A stretch of 64,000 nt of DNA from CAYMZZ01 sp046297935 (GTDB taxonomy: Bacteria > Bacteroidota > Bacteroidia > Chitinophagales > Chitinophagaceae). The stretch is from assembly GCA_046297935.1 (NCBI GenBank), contig JBKBHA010000008.1, positions 1 through 64,000 of the forward strand, in the 5' to 3' direction. The notes beneath the pieces were generated by a model that saw nothing but the letters and a program-made list of their open reading frames with translations, had not been told where the DNA came from and did not search any database. Shown here in pieces: positions 1 through 8,545 of the stretch. The position numbers were made by a program, and so were the translations under genes. The stretch's first letter is position 1; each line of letters begins with the position of its first letter.

Positions 1-167
1 TCGCCGAAACAATGCACTCAAAACAACCCTCGGTCGGACCGCACTTCCGACCGGGGTACAACCTGAATCGAAGGTGCAGATCGGTCCGACCGCTATTGTC
101 GCCGAAACAATGCACTCAAAACAACCCTCGGTCGGACCGCCCTTCCGACCGGGGTACAACCTGAATC
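1..167. repeat. Near-perfect 69-bp direct repeat containing a GGTCGGA/TCCGACC hairpin
   Basis: Positions 1-69 recur at 99-167 with one substitution. Each copy carries an inverted repeat GGTCGGA - 7 nt - TCCGACC (32-52 and 130-150). The 29-nt linker holds a related short palindrome, CGGTCCGACCG (82-92). The same stem occurs in the array at 48262-48676, so this is a dispersed repeat family. The region lies downstream of secY beyond its terminator, and no protein gene was seen in it. Confidence 0.85.
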
Positions 168-297
168 TCAGCAAACGGTCGGTCAGGCCAACAAGGCAGC
201 TGACACTATTTACTCAAACAACTACCTCGAGTAAATCCTGGCCAGCAGCAAAAGGCCAGCCACCATGGCATTGCACCGAAACTATGCACTCCCAAAA

Positions 298-340
298 CAA
301 CCACTCCCCACTCACCACTCCCCATTCACCACTCCCCAAA
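298..340. repeat. C-rich (CACTCCCC / TTCACC) simple repeat
   Basis: A pyrimidine-rich stretch of repeated CACTCCCC and CTCACC/TTCACC words. The minus strand has alternating GGGG and GG runs, which could form a G-quadruplex. Related words occur between rpsH and rpsN (about 4728-4760) and downstream of the RND-pump MFP gene (23260-23370), so it is a recurrent spacer sequence. No coding role is seen. Confidence 0.6.
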
Positions 341-345
341 AAACA

Positions 346-367
346 AAGCCCGGCCTAAGCCGGGCTT
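346..367 (-). terminator. Rho-independent terminator of the S10-spc operon (after secY)
   Basis: A 9-bp stem (AAGCCCGGC, 346-354, with GCCGGGCTT, 359-367) has a 4-nt loop. Reading on the minus strand it is followed by a T-rich tract. It begins about 30 nt after the secY stop, so transcription appears to end here rather than run on into map, infA and the alpha-operon genes. Confidence 0.8.
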
Positions 368-395
368 CATTATACAAATATGTAAAACGAGACGA

Positions 396-1721
396 TTAGT
401 ACTGAACAGCCGAAGTGGATTGACGTCCCTGGATACGACCACTCTTCATGAGGGTATCGTACTGACGCATCAACAACTGCGTTTCGATCTGTTGCAGGGT
501 ATCAAGAATTACACCTACCATGATCAAAAGAGATGTACCACCAAAGAAGGTAGAAAAGCCTTGCGTTACTCCAAGTCGGTCGGCAATACCAGGCAAAATA
601 CCCACAAAAGCCAGCAACACGGCACCAGGGAGAGTAATGCGGTCCATCACCATCCCGATATAATCAGCAGTGGGTTGTCCGGGCTTCACGCCGGGAATAA
701 AACCATTGTTCTGCTTCAGATTCTCAGCGATCTGCTTGGGATTAAAAATAAGCGCTGTATAAAGAAAAGTGAATCCAATTACCACCACGGAATACACGGC
801 CATATATGCCAGATTCTTATGGTCAGTGAACATCCGCCCTATTTCAGTTTGACCACCCAGAGTAAATAAGGTGGGCAAAAACATGATGGCCTGCGCAAAG
901 ATGATCGGCATAACGCCGGCACTGTTCACTTTCAGGGGAAGGAACTGACGGGCACCGCCAAACTGACGATTTCCGACAACCTGCTTCGCATAATTAACAG
1001 GAACTTTCCTCACACCCTGGATCAACAGAATACATCCCAATATAATTGCAACCAGAATGATCAGCTCAATAATAAAAATCAGAATGCCACCACTGGTTGT
1101 GCCTTTCTCCTGCAATTCCTGCAGAAATGACTGAGGCAAACGCGCCAGGATACCAATCATGATGATCAAGGAAGTACCGTTGCCCAGTCCTTTGTCAGTG
1201 ATCTTTTCACCCATCCACATCACAAACAGGGTACCTGCTGTGAGTACGATGATAGTGGTAAGGCGGAAATATGGCTCGAAAGCAGCAATCATGGCTGGCT
1301 GCTGTGTTTGACGCAGATACGTTACATAAGCAAACGCCTGTACGATGGTAACGGCAACAGTCAGGTAACGAGTATACTGATTGATTTTTTTGCGCCCACT
1401 CTCACCTTCCTTCTGCATTTTGGTGAAACGTGGTACGAGTACCGTCATCAATTGCATAAAGATTGATGCGGAGATATAAGGCATAATACCGAGAGCGAAA
1501 ATGGACGCGGCATTAAATGCTCCACCTGCAAATGTATTGATCAGGTCAAGCACGCCGTTGCCCTGCATCCGGTTCGCTTCAATCAACACCGGATTGATAC
1601 CGGGTAATACAATATGCGAACCTATGCGGTATATTACGATCATCAGGAGCGTGAAAAGTATTTTACTTTTCAATTCATCGATGCTCCAGATATTCTTGAG
1701 TGTTTGAATTAATTTCTTCAC
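396..1721 (-). CDS. secY: Preprotein translocase subunit SecY (GTG start)
   Basis: This is the channel subunit of the SecYEG translocon in the inner membrane. Ten hydrophobic segments are visible, with the family pattern of an N-terminal ETLKNIW-like amphipathic stretch (QTLKNIWSIDELKSKI), a plug-region helix, and the conserved cytoplasmic loop before TM7-8. No in-frame ATG lies near the start. GTG at 1721 gives MKKLIQTLKNIW, which matches related proteins, while a TTG three codons upstream would add MIP. The predicted length is 441 residues, normal for SecY. It is the last gene of the S10-spc operon, 77 nt after rplO, and a terminator follows at once. Confidence 0.97.
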   Translation of the reverse strand: MKKLIQTLKNIWSIDELKSKILFTLLMIVIYRIGSHIVLPGINPVLIEANRMQGNGVLDLINTFAGGAFNAASIFALGIMPYISASIFMQLMTVLVPRFTKMQKEGESGRKKINQYTRYLTVAVTIVQAFAYVTYLRQTQQPAMIAAFEPYFRLTTIIVLTAGTLFVMWMGEKITDKGLGNGTSLIIMIGILARLPQSFLQELQEKGTTSGGILIFIIELIILVAIILGCILLIQGVRKVPVNYAKQVVGNRQFGGARQFLPLKVNSAGVMPIIFAQAIMFLPTLFTLGGQTEIGRMFTDHKNLAYMAVYSVVVIGFTFLYTALIFNPKQIAENLKQNNGFIPGVKPGQPTADYIGMVMDRITLPGAVLLAFVGILPGIADRLGVTQGFSTFFGGTSLLIMVGVILDTLQQIETQLLMRQYDTLMKSGRIQGRQSTSAVQY

Positions 1722-1798
1722 GGGAATCAATAAAGATTTAAGTACCCTAAAAAACGTAAAGGACGCATGCTATATGCGTCCGTGCAATTTAGTGATTT

Positions 1799-2248
1799 TT
1801 ACTTTACCAGTTCAACGGTACCACCGGCCGCTTCTATCGCTGTTTTGGCCTTTTCGCTGATGGCATTCACCTTAAAGCTGAATTTGCCTTTTAGCTCACC
1901 GTTGGCCAGAATCTTCACGCGATCAGTCTGGCTGATAAGGTTATTAACATAAAGTGTTTCCAGTGAAAATTCCGTGATGCTGTATTTTTCAGCGAGTTGA
2001 TCAAGCTGACCCAGATTGAACACTTTGTACTCAACACGGTGGATGTTATTGAAACCACGTTTAGGGATTCTGCGCTGGATAGGCATCTGACCACCTTCAT
2101 GGGCCATTTTGCGTTTGTAACCGGCACGGCTTTGTCCACCTTTTGTACCTTTTGTAGAAGTACCACCATGTCCGGAACCATCACCGCGACCAATACGTTT
2201 TTCTTTGTGTGTAGCGCCTTTTGCGGGCTTCAGTTCATGCAGTTTCAT
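1799..2248 (-). CDS. rplO: 50S ribosomal protein L15
   Basis: L15 is a late-assembly protein of the large subunit, 149 residues here. The Gly-rich N-terminal segment (GRGDGSGHGGTSTKGTKGGQ), which threads into 23S rRNA, is clear, as is the C-terminal globular half ending GGTVELVK. It follows rpmD and precedes secY in the usual spc order. Start and length agree with the family. Confidence 0.98.
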   Translation of the reverse strand: MKLHELKPAKGATHKEKRIGRGDGSGHGGTSTKGTKGGQSRAGYKRKMAHEGGQMPIQRRIPKRGFNNIHRVEYKVFNLGQLDQLAEKYSITEFSLETLYVNNLISQTDRVKILANGELKGKFSFKVNAISEKAKTAIEAAGGTVELVK

Positions 2249-2343
2249 ATACTTAATTTTGACTTACGGGGTTATTTCCCCTCGCTTAAAAATTTTATTA
2301 CTTATCAGTTCTTAGCCTGGTGGCTGCTTATTGATTGAAGCAA

Positions 2344-2523
2344 TCAAATTGATTCAACTTTCAACAGATGTTCCACTTTGCGCACCATACCAAGCACCTG
2401 CGGAGTAGCTTCCAACTCGCGGCTCGAATTTGTTTTGTTCAAACCCAGTGCCTGAAGTGTGAGCTTTTGGCGCTCAGGGCGATCGATCGGGCTTTTTACC
2501 AGAGTTATCTTGATCTTTTTCAT
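2344..2523 (-). CDS. rpmD: 50S ribosomal protein L30 (59 aa)
   Basis: A short gene read directly from the minus strand between rpsE and rplO. Translation begins MKKIKITLVKSPIDRP and continues RQKLTLQALGLNK, the standard L30 pattern, ending KVEHLLKVESI before TGA at 2344-2346. L30 is a small protein at the base of the large subunit. Position and 59-residue length are exactly as expected for the spc operon, so it is a real gene despite its size. Confidence 0.96.
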   Translation of the reverse strand: MKKIKITLVKSPIDRPERQKLTLQALGLNKTNSSRELEATPQVLGMVRKVEHLLKVESI

Positions 2524-2585
2524 TTGTTCAAATCTTTTAGATGGTTAACGATTGCCGGCGTACCGGTTTTACCAGTTGGTTCCGA

Positions 2586-3107
2586 CTATTGACCGTTAAA
2601 CACTTTCTTCAATCCCAGATTCCGTGTTTTAGCTATTTGCACGGGTTCGCGCAGCATAGCCAGTGCTTTGAAAGTTGCTTTCACCACGTTATGAGGGTTA
2701 GCCGAACCAAGGGATTTGGCCAGTACGTCGGTTACACCCGCACTTTCCAGTACTGCACGCATAGAACCTCCGGCAATTACACCAGTACCGTGGGCGGCAG
2801 GCTTGATCAGCACTTTCGCAGCACCTTCTTTTGCCCATTGATCGTGGGGAATGGTTCCTTTCATCACCGGAACTTTGATCAGGTTCTTCTTAGCATCTTC
2901 AATACCCTTTGTAATGGCTTCCTGCACTTCCTTGGCTTTACCCAAACCATGTCCTACCACTCCATTCTCGTTGCCAACAACTACCAGGGCAGAGAAACTG
3001 AAGGAACGACCACCTTTGGTAGTTTTTACTACCCGGTTGATGGCGACAACTTTGTCTTTCAGTTCCAGGTCACCTGCTTTTACCCTGTTCAAGTTAACTT
3101 TTGACAT
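2586..3107 (-). CDS. rpsE: 30S ribosomal protein S5
   Basis: S5 (173 residues) contributes to decoding fidelity and to mRNA unwinding at the entry site. The N-terminal S5 dsRNA-binding-like domain contains VVKTTKGGRSFSFSALVVVG, and the C-terminal domain contains the PAAHGTGVIAGGSMRAVLE signature. It lies between rplR and rpmD as in other bacteria. The length is typical for Bacteroidota. Confidence 0.98.
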   Translation of the reverse strand: MSKVNLNRVKAGDLELKDKVVAINRVVKTTKGGRSFSFSALVVVGNENGVVGHGLGKAKEVQEAITKGIEDAKKNLIKVPVMKGTIPHDQWAKEGAAKVLIKPAAHGTGVIAGGSMRAVLESAGVTDVLAKSLGSANPHNVVKATFKALAMLREPVQIAKTRNLGLKKVFNGQ

Positions 3108-3162
3108 ACTGTTATTTTGTTATTGTGGCTCCGGAACTACATCCATTGCCGTTTTACTTTTA

Positions 3163-3522
3163 TTAGAATTTCAAACCAGCTTCGCGTGCTCCGTCGGCCA
3201 GCGACTTTACACGACCATGGTACAAATTACCACCGCGGTCGAACACCACTTCCTGTATACCCAGTTCAGCGGCTTTACGACCCAGAGCTTCGCCAACCAG
3301 TTTGCTCTTTTCAGACTTGGTGACTTTCTGCGCAGCAATATCTTTATCGCGAGACGAGGCAGCAGCAAGTGTAAGACCTGTTGTGTCGTCAATCAATTGT
3401 GCATAGATATCTGCATTGCTGCGAAATACAGACAAACGGGGCTTGCTTCCGGTGCCGCTGATTTTGCGGCGAATACGGTAGCGGATATTTTGTCTGCGCT
3501 GAGTTTTAATTTTTCCGTTCAT
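3163..3522 (-). CDS. rplR: 50S ribosomal protein L18
   Basis: L18 (119 residues) binds 5S rRNA with L5. The sequence RIRRKISGTGSKPRLSVFRS is the family hallmark. An upstream in-frame ATG at 3567 would add 15 residues that match no L18. The ATG at 3522 (MNGKIKTQRRQ) gives the normal N-terminus and is preferred. It sits in spc order between rplF and rpsE. Confidence 0.96.
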   Translation of the reverse strand: MNGKIKTQRRQNIRYRIRRKISGTGSKPRLSVFRSNADIYAQLIDDTTGLTLAAASSRDKDIAAQKVTKSEKSKLVGEALGRKAAELGIQEVVFDRGGNLYHGRVKSLADGAREAGLKF

Positions 3523-3613
3523 TATTTCTGATTTGTTCTCCTGATGCTGCCAGGAGACCTTTTTCAATTTGTTATTTATAAAGGCTATCGGATAAATCCG
3601 ACTACCTTAAGCC

Positions 3614-4168
3614 TTACTTACCGGCAGCTTTTCCAGCTTTCTTGCGAACCACTTCGCCCATATAGCGAACACCTTTCCCTTTGTATGGTTCTGGTTTGCG
3701 AAGGCTACGCAATTTAGCAGCTACCTGTCCTATCAACTGCTTATCGATTCCTTCCAGGGTGATGATCGGGTTCTGGCCCTTTTCCTGTTGGGTAGCTACT
3801 TTTAATTCTTTGGGTACTTCAAACACGATATTGTGTGAGTAACCCAGCGACAGATCGAGCAGGTTACCCTGGTTGGTGGCTTTAAAACCTACACCAATTA
3901 ATTCGAGTTTGCGCTCGTAACCTTCAGTTACACCTTTCACCAGGTTAGCAACAAGTGCACGGTACAAACCGTGCAATGCGCGGTGACGGATCTGATCAGT
4001 GGGACGGCCGAAGGTAACTTCGCCGTTTTTCACCTCTACAGTAATATCGCGATCAATTGCCTGTTGCAATTCACCTTTCTTGCCTTTAACCGTAATCACA
4101 TTGTCTTTACCCACGGTAATGGTTACACCTTCAGGGATTACAACTGGCTTCTTACCTATACGTGACAT
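3614..4168 (-). CDS. rplF: 50S ribosomal protein L6
   Basis: L6 (184 residues) lies near the factor-binding site of the large subunit. It starts MSRIGKKPVVIPEGVTI, typical of the family, and contains the C-terminal KPEPYKGKGVRY signature. Two tandem L6 folds are expected. It follows rpsH in the spc order. Confidence 0.98.
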   Translation of the reverse strand: MSRIGKKPVVIPEGVTITVGKDNVITVKGKKGELQQAIDRDITVEVKNGEVTFGRPTDQIRHRALHGLYRALVANLVKGVTEGYERKLELIGVGFKATNQGNLLDLSLGYSHNIVFEVPKELKVATQQEKGQNPIITLEGIDKQLIGQVAAKLRSLRKPEPYKGKGVRYMGEVVRKKAGKAAGK

Positions 4169-4260
4169 GTTATCGTCTTTTAAAGTTTATGTTGTTTGTT
4201 TCATAACCCGCCGGTCAGCCTGATAGGTATCGGCTTAATGTACAGGGCTATGCCGAAATT

Positions 4261-4659
4261 CTAGTAAACGTAGCAAAGCACTTCGCCACCCACGTTCTGG
4301 GCTTTAGCCTCTTTGTCTGTCATCACACCTTTTGAAGTGGAAACGATCGCAATTCCGAGGCCTGACTTCACGCGACGGAAATCGGCAGGCTTGGCATACT
4401 GACGCAAACCTGGACGGCTGATACGCTCCATGCTTTGAATAGCCGGCTGCTTGGTCGCTGCGTCGTATTTAAGGGCAATCTTGATAATACCCTGCTTGGA
4501 ATCTTCTTCAAACTTGTACTTCAGGATATAGCCCTGATTGTACAGGATCTCAGTCATCCGCTTTTTCAGGTTTGATGCAGGGATATCGACCACGCGGTGA
4601 CCTGCCATCTGGGCATTGCGGATACGGGTCAGAAAATCTGCTATAGGATCTGTTACCAT
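4261..4659 (-). CDS. rpsH: 30S ribosomal protein S8
   Basis: S8 (132 residues) binds the central domain of 16S rRNA and in some bacteria represses spc translation. It begins MVTDPIADFLTRIRNA and contains the C-terminal signature GLGIAIVSTSKGVMTDKEA. It lies between rpsN and rplF. Whether it acts as a regulator in this organism cannot be read from the sequence. Confidence 0.98.
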   Translation of the reverse strand: MVTDPIADFLTRIRNAQMAGHRVVDIPASNLKKRMTEILYNQGYILKYKFEEDSKQGIIKIALKYDAATKQPAIQSMERISRPGLRQYAKPADFRRVKSGLGIAIVSTSKGVMTDKEAKAQNVGGEVLCYVY

Positions 4660-4755
4660 TTTATCTTAGTTGACGAGTGATTTAATTTTGATGTGGGTAG
4701 AGTTAGCGGTTACCAGAGAGTACAATCTCTCCACTCACCACTTCCCGATTCCCAT

Positions 4756-5025
4756 TTACCAGCTGGCTTTCTTCAGTCCGGGAATTTTGCCATTCAGTGC
4801 CATATCGCGCAAGGCAACACGGGAAATACCAAAATAGCGAACATACCCTTTCGGACGGCCTGTCAGCTGGCAGCGATTTTTCAAGCGCACAGACGAAGAG
4901 TTGCGAGGCAACTCGTCTAATGCTTTCCAATCGCCGGCTTTTTTCAGCTCTTCACGTTTGGCAGCAAACTTGTCTACCATCTTCTCTCTTTTCCGTTGCC
5001 TGGCTTTGACGGATGTTTTAGCCAT
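4756..5025 (-). CDS. rpsN: 30S ribosomal protein S14 (zinc-free form)
   Basis: At 89 residues this is the long, zinc-independent (C-) type of S14. The CxxC pairs of the 61-residue zinc form are absent. NRCQLTGRPKGYVRYFGISR is the family signature. S14 helps build the 30S head next to S3 and S10. The spacer to rpsH holds CACTCACCACTTCCC-type repeat words. Confidence 0.97.
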   Translation of the reverse strand: MAKTSVKARQRKREKMVDKFAAKREELKKAGDWKALDELPRNSSSVRLKNRCQLTGRPKGYVRYFGISRVALRDMALNGKIPGLKKASW

Positions 5026-5080
5026 AGTACTTTTTTGTTTTCGATGAATTTATTTCCGGGATATGATCCCGGCTTACTAA

Positions 5081-5659
5081 TTAATTACTGCTAACTGGTT
5101 TCACGTTACGGAAGGGCATGCCGAGTTCTTTCAGCAACTCGAATGCTTCTTCGTCGGTTTGCGCTGTTGTCACAAAAGTGATATCCAGACCAGTGATCTT
5201 GTTCACTTTGTCGATATCGATCTCCGGGAAGATAATTTGCTCGGTAACACCCAGTGTGTAGTTACCACGGCCGTCGAATGCCTTTTCGTTTACACCTTTG
5301 AAGTCGCGTACACGGGGCAGTGCAACTGCGATCAGGCGGTCGAGGAATTCGTACATTTTTTCGCCACGCAGTGTAACGCGCGCGCCGATCGGCATGTTCT
5401 TACGCAGCTTGAAGTTAGAGATATCTTTTTTAGACATCGTAGCTACTGCGCGTTGACCGGTGATGGTAGAAAGTTCTTCTACCGCAATATCTACCAGTTT
5501 CTTGTCAGATACTGCTCCGTTTACTCCGCGGTTCAGGCAAATTTTTTCCAGACGGGGGGCCTGCATTACGCTGCCGTATCCGAATTTCTTTACCAGGGCA
5601 GGTACAACTTCAGATTTGTACTTTTCTGCCAGTCTTGGGGAATATGCTTTCGTACTCAT
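5081..5659 (-). CDS. rplE: 50S ribosomal protein L5
   Basis: L5 (192 residues) binds 5S rRNA and contacts S13 across the subunit interface. It contains the RVTLRGEKMYEFLDRL and GLDITFVTTA family segments. Its ATG overlaps the TAA stop of rplX by one base (TAATG), which indicates translational coupling of the two genes. The length is slightly greater than in E. coli because of an N-terminal extension, as is common in this phylum. Confidence 0.98.
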   Translation of the reverse strand: MSTKAYSPRLAEKYKSEVVPALVKKFGYGSVMQAPRLEKICLNRGVNGAVSDKKLVDIAVEELSTITGQRAVATMSKKDISNFKLRKNMPIGARVTLRGEKMYEFLDRLIAVALPRVRDFKGVNEKAFDGRGNYTLGVTEQIIFPEIDIDKVNKITGLDITFVTTAQTDEEAFELLKELGMPFRNVKPVSSN

Positions 5660-6003
5660 TATTTCTTACCTCCCTGTGATTTTTTAGTTTTAAAAACCAG
5701 CTCGGTCTTACCCTCTTTGCGTACGCGTGTAACGCGAGCACCCTGCTTCTGAGCTGCGTCCCAAAGCATCACATTGCTAATATGGATGGGGGCTTCCTTC
5801 TTTACAATACCACCTTTGGTATTTTGAGCAGAAGGTTTTGAGTGCTTGGTAATGATATTCACGCCTTCCACGATCACTTTACCTTCGGCTACCAGCACTT
5901 CTTTTACCGTACGTGGTTTATCAAGCGCCTTATCGTCGCCGGCGATCACCACTACGCTATCCCCTTTCCGGATATTGTACTTTGGTTTGAATCTTGTTTT
6001 CAT
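5659..6003 (-). CDS. rplX: 50S ribosomal protein L24
   Basis: L24 (114 residues) starts large-subunit assembly at the 5' end of 23S rRNA. The KOW motif is visible near the start (IRKGDSVVVIAGDDK), followed by the typical GVNIITKHSKPSAQNTKGGI segment. Its stop codon overlaps the rplE start by one base. The order rplN-rplX-rplE is as in other bacteria. Confidence 0.97.
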   Translation of the reverse strand: MKTRFKPKYNIRKGDSVVVIAGDDKALDKPRTVKEVLVAEGKVIVEGVNIITKHSKPSAQNTKGGIVKKEAPIHISNVMLWDAAQKQGARVTRVRKEGKTELVFKTKKSQGGKK

Positions 6004-6090
6004 TTTATCTGTCTTTACTCCGTTTTTGCGGAATGTTGTTTATCGTGAAGCGTGAAATATCATCGACTCACCACGCTCCTGTTTGCTTAA

Positions 6091-6459
6091 TTAAAGTACT
6101 TCAGGTGCGAGAGATACAATCTTCATATATCCCTTGTCGCGAAGTTCGCGTGCTACGGGTCCGAAGATCCGCGTACCGCGAGGTTCGTCAGCCTGGTTCA
6201 GAATCACCACCGCGTTGTCGTCGAAGCGGATGTATGAACCATCTTTACGACGCAGCTTGTTAGTGGTGCGCACGATCACTGCTTTGGAAACGGTACCTTT
6301 TTTGATGCCACCTGCAGGAAGTGCATCTTTTACAGTCACGACGATCTTGTCGCCAATACCGGCGTAACGCTGGCCGCTGTTGCCCAGCACACGAATGCAG
6401 AGAACTTCTTTAGCACCGCTGTTGTCGGCCACATTCAATCGGCTTTCTTGCTGAATCAT
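6091..6459 (-). CDS. rplN: 50S ribosomal protein L14
   Basis: L14 (122 residues) lies at the subunit interface and is the docking site for RsfS. It begins MIQQESRLNVADNSGAKEV and contains the GRGTR-like signature as EPRGTRIFGPVARELRDKGY. Length and start match the family exactly. Confidence 0.98.
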   Translation of the reverse strand: MIQQESRLNVADNSGAKEVLCIRVLGNSGQRYAGIGDKIVVTVKDALPAGGIKKGTVSKAVIVRTTNKLRRKDGSYIRFDDNAVVILNQADEPRGTRIFGPVARELRDKGYMKIVSLAPEVL

Positions 6460-6559
6460 TTTGCCTCCCCAATCCCTTCCAGCCGGAAGGGTTTAAGTTT
6501 TATTTAATTATGTTCTGAATTTTATCTGGTACCCGCCGGAATTCACCGGAGGGGGCATA

Positions 6560-6817
6560 TTACTTCACTTTCTCAACTACTTCCACCAGTCTCCAACGCT
6601 TCGTTTTGCTGAGCGGACGTGTTTCCATGATCTTCACGATATCACCAATGCTGCACTCATTCTTGTCATCGTGTGCATGGAACTTGGTCGTCTTTTTAAC
6701 GAACTTTCCATAGATCGGGTGTTTAACTTTACGTTCTACCGCAACTGTAATGGTCTTGGTCATCTTGTTGCTGGTAACAACACCAATCCTGACTTTTCTT
6801 AAATTTCTTTCAGCCAT
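6560..6817 (-). CDS. rpsQ: 30S ribosomal protein S17
   Basis: S17 (85 residues) is a primary binder of the 5' domain of 16S rRNA. The OB-fold sequence includes GVVTSNKMTKTITVAVERK and the ETRPLSKTKRW signature. It follows rpmC after only 7 nt, consistent with tight co-translation, and precedes rplN. Confidence 0.97.
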   Translation of the reverse strand: MAERNLRKVRIGVVTSNKMTKTITVAVERKVKHPIYGKFVKKTTKFHAHDDKNECSIGDIVKIMETRPLSKTKRWRLVEVVEKVK

Positions 6818-6824
6818 CTTTTCG

Positions 6825-7034
6825 TTATTTAGTTGATTGCTTTAACTTCAATTCGGTCTGCAGACGTGAAATTTCACGACGCAATCCGCGGATGCTCATC
6901 GGATTCTCGAGAGGAGAAATAGCATGAGCAAACTCCAGTTTCTTCAGGCGCTGCTTATCCTCTTCCAGGCGTGCTTTGATATCGCTCTCGCTCATGGCGC
7001 GGATGCTTTTTACAAAATCAGCTTTTTTAGACAT
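6825..7034 (-). CDS. rpmC: 50S ribosomal protein L29
   Basis: L29 (69 residues) lies at the tunnel exit beside L23. The two-helix sequence is typical, with RLEEDKQRLKKLEFAHAISP and then the segment PMSIRGLRREISRLQTEL. It lies between rplP and rpsQ, as in the classical S10 operon. Confidence 0.95.
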   Translation of the reverse strand: MSKKADFVKSIRAMSESDIKARLEEDKQRLKKLEFAHAISPLENPMSIRGLRREISRLQTELKLKQSTK

Positions 7035-7122
7035 AGTAGTTTAATTTGGGGATGAGCTAATCGGAAACTTTGATCAGGGTTGTTGTTTCAAATAACCAAT
7101 TATCACATCTTCACTTTTGTTA

Positions 7123-7545
7123 TTATGCGGTTGCCAGGTCATGACGAACGATAAACTTCGTCTTGATTGGCAGCTTGCCGGCAGCCAGTGCCAGGGAAGC
7201 GCGTGCCACCTGTTCGCTTACACCATCAATTTCGAAGATGATGCGACCTGGTTGTACCACGGCAGCCCAAAACTCGAGGTTACCTTTACCTTTACCCATC
7301 CTCACTTCAAGCGGCTTGCGGGTAATGGGCTTATCGGGGAAAATGCGGATCCACACATTACCTTCCCGCTTCATTTCCCTGGTCAGAGCCTGACGGGCAG
7401 CTTCAATCTGACGGTCAGTGATCCAATGGGAATCGAGCGCCTTCAATGCATAGCTTCCGAAAGCAATGGTAGTACCACGCTTGGCGTCGCCTTTCATGCG
7501 ACCCTTCTGCATTTTCCTGTGTTTCGTTCTTTTCGGTTGTAACAT
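7123..7545 (-). CDS. rplP: 50S ribosomal protein L16
   Basis: L16 (140 residues) helps position tRNA in the A and P sites. It begins MLQPKRTKHRKMQKGRMKG and contains the RPGRIIFEIDGV-like and MGKGKGNLEFWAAVV segments that define the family. Start and length agree with L16 elsewhere. It lies between rpsC and rpmC. Confidence 0.98.
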   Translation of the reverse strand: MLQPKRTKHRKMQKGRMKGDAKRGTTIAFGSYALKALDSHWITDRQIEAARQALTREMKREGNVWIRIFPDKPITRKPLEVRMGKGKGNLEFWAAVVQPGRIIFEIDGVSEQVARASLALAAGKLPIKTKFIVRHDLATA

Positions 7546-7613
7546 CTTTATTCAATTTGGTAATGTGAGATCTGTGTTTTCAACAAACCACCACATCGGC
7601 TAATTAGCGAATT

Positions 7614-8390
7614 TTAGTTTTTTCTCTCTCCACGGCCACGGCCACCACCACCCCGGCGGTCGTCGCGACGGTCGTGACGGTCATCGCGGCGATCCCCACG
7701 ATCACGACGGTCACTTACATCACTCTTGCCACCCACAAAATTGGGGTTCAGGTCGCGCTTGGTCAGTACTTCACCCTTACAGATCCACACTTTGATACCA
7801 ATTTTACCATACACTGTTTGTGCAAACACGTTGGCATAATCAATATCCATACGGAATGTATGCAGCGGTACACGACCTTGTTTGAACTCTTCACTACGAG
7901 CAATTTCGGCACCAGCCAAACGACCACTCAGTTTGATTTTAATTCCTTCAGCACCCATACGCAGGGCTGACGCAATTGCCATCTTGGTAGCACGCTTGAA
8001 ATTGATACGGTTCTCAATCTGGCGGGCGATAGTGTCTCCTACGATCATGGCATCCAGCTCCGGACGACGGATCTCCAGGATATTGATCTGCACATCATCC
8101 TTTCCAGTCAGTTTTTTCAGCTCCTCCTTGATGCGATCTACCTCGCCACCGCCCTTACCGATGATGATACCGGGTTTGGAAGTGTGGATAGTAATGATCA
8201 ATTTGCCCAGCGTACGCTCGATCACAATCTTGGAGATGCCTCCTTTATTGATACGGGCGTTCAGGTAAGTCCTGATCTTGTTGTCCTCGATCAGCTTGGA
8301 AGCGAAGTCTTTCTTGCTGCCATACCAGTTGGATTCCCATCCACGGATGATACCTAACCTGTTGCCGATCGGATTTGCTTTTTGACCCAT
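7614..8390 (-). CDS. rpsC: 30S ribosomal protein S3 with Arg/Asp-rich tail
   Basis: S3 lines the mRNA entry channel. The KH domain motif KPGIIIGKGGGEVDRI and the C-terminal S3 domain (YGKIGIKVWICKGEV) are clear. After residue about 220 the protein continues with roughly 35 residues of DRRDRGDRRDDRHDRRDDRR-type repeats and a Gly/Arg end. E. coli S3 lacks this low-complexity tail, but similar tails occur in relatives. Total length is 258. The spacer to rplV upstream is unusually long and repeat-rich. Confidence 0.97.
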   Translation of the reverse strand: MGQKANPIGNRLGIIRGWESNWYGSKKDFASKLIEDNKIRTYLNARINKGGISKIVIERTLGKLIITIHTSKPGIIIGKGGGEVDRIKEELKKLTGKDDVQINILEIRRPELDAMIVGDTIARQIENRINFKRATKMAIASALRMGAEGIKIKLSGRLAGAEIARSEEFKQGRVPLHTFRMDIDYANVFAQTVYGKIGIKVWICKGEVLTKRDLNPNFVGGKSDVSDRRDRGDRRDDRHDRRDDRRGGGGRGRGERKN

Positions 8391-8395
8391 TTTCT

Positions 8396-8535
8396 AAATT
8401 TGATAATTTGTAAATGTGGCAGTTTGTTTATGAGGCCACATCAATGCTTTTTTTATTTGTCGTGTGTAAACCATTTGCACACTTTCACATCTTCAAATCT
8501 TCACATCTTCACACTTGCCTGCCTGCCGGCAGGTG
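8396..8535. repeat. Repeat-filled spacer inside the S10 operon (rpsC-rplV)
   Basis: This spacer holds an AAATTTGATAATTTG word, related to copies near 57845 and 60170. Tandem TTCACATC / TTCAAATC words follow (8490-8515). Last is a perfect 12-bp palindrome, CCTGCCGGCAGG, at 8522-8533. It lies in the transcribed operon, so these would form part of the mRNA between rplV and rpsC. No terminator T-tract is present. Confidence 0.6.
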
Positions 8536-8545
8536 TGCACATTTA

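Noticed and set aside
74..358. 94-residue reading frame near the window start
   Set aside because: It runs through the direct repeats and the C-rich simple repeat, has a low-complexity translation and overlaps the secY terminator.
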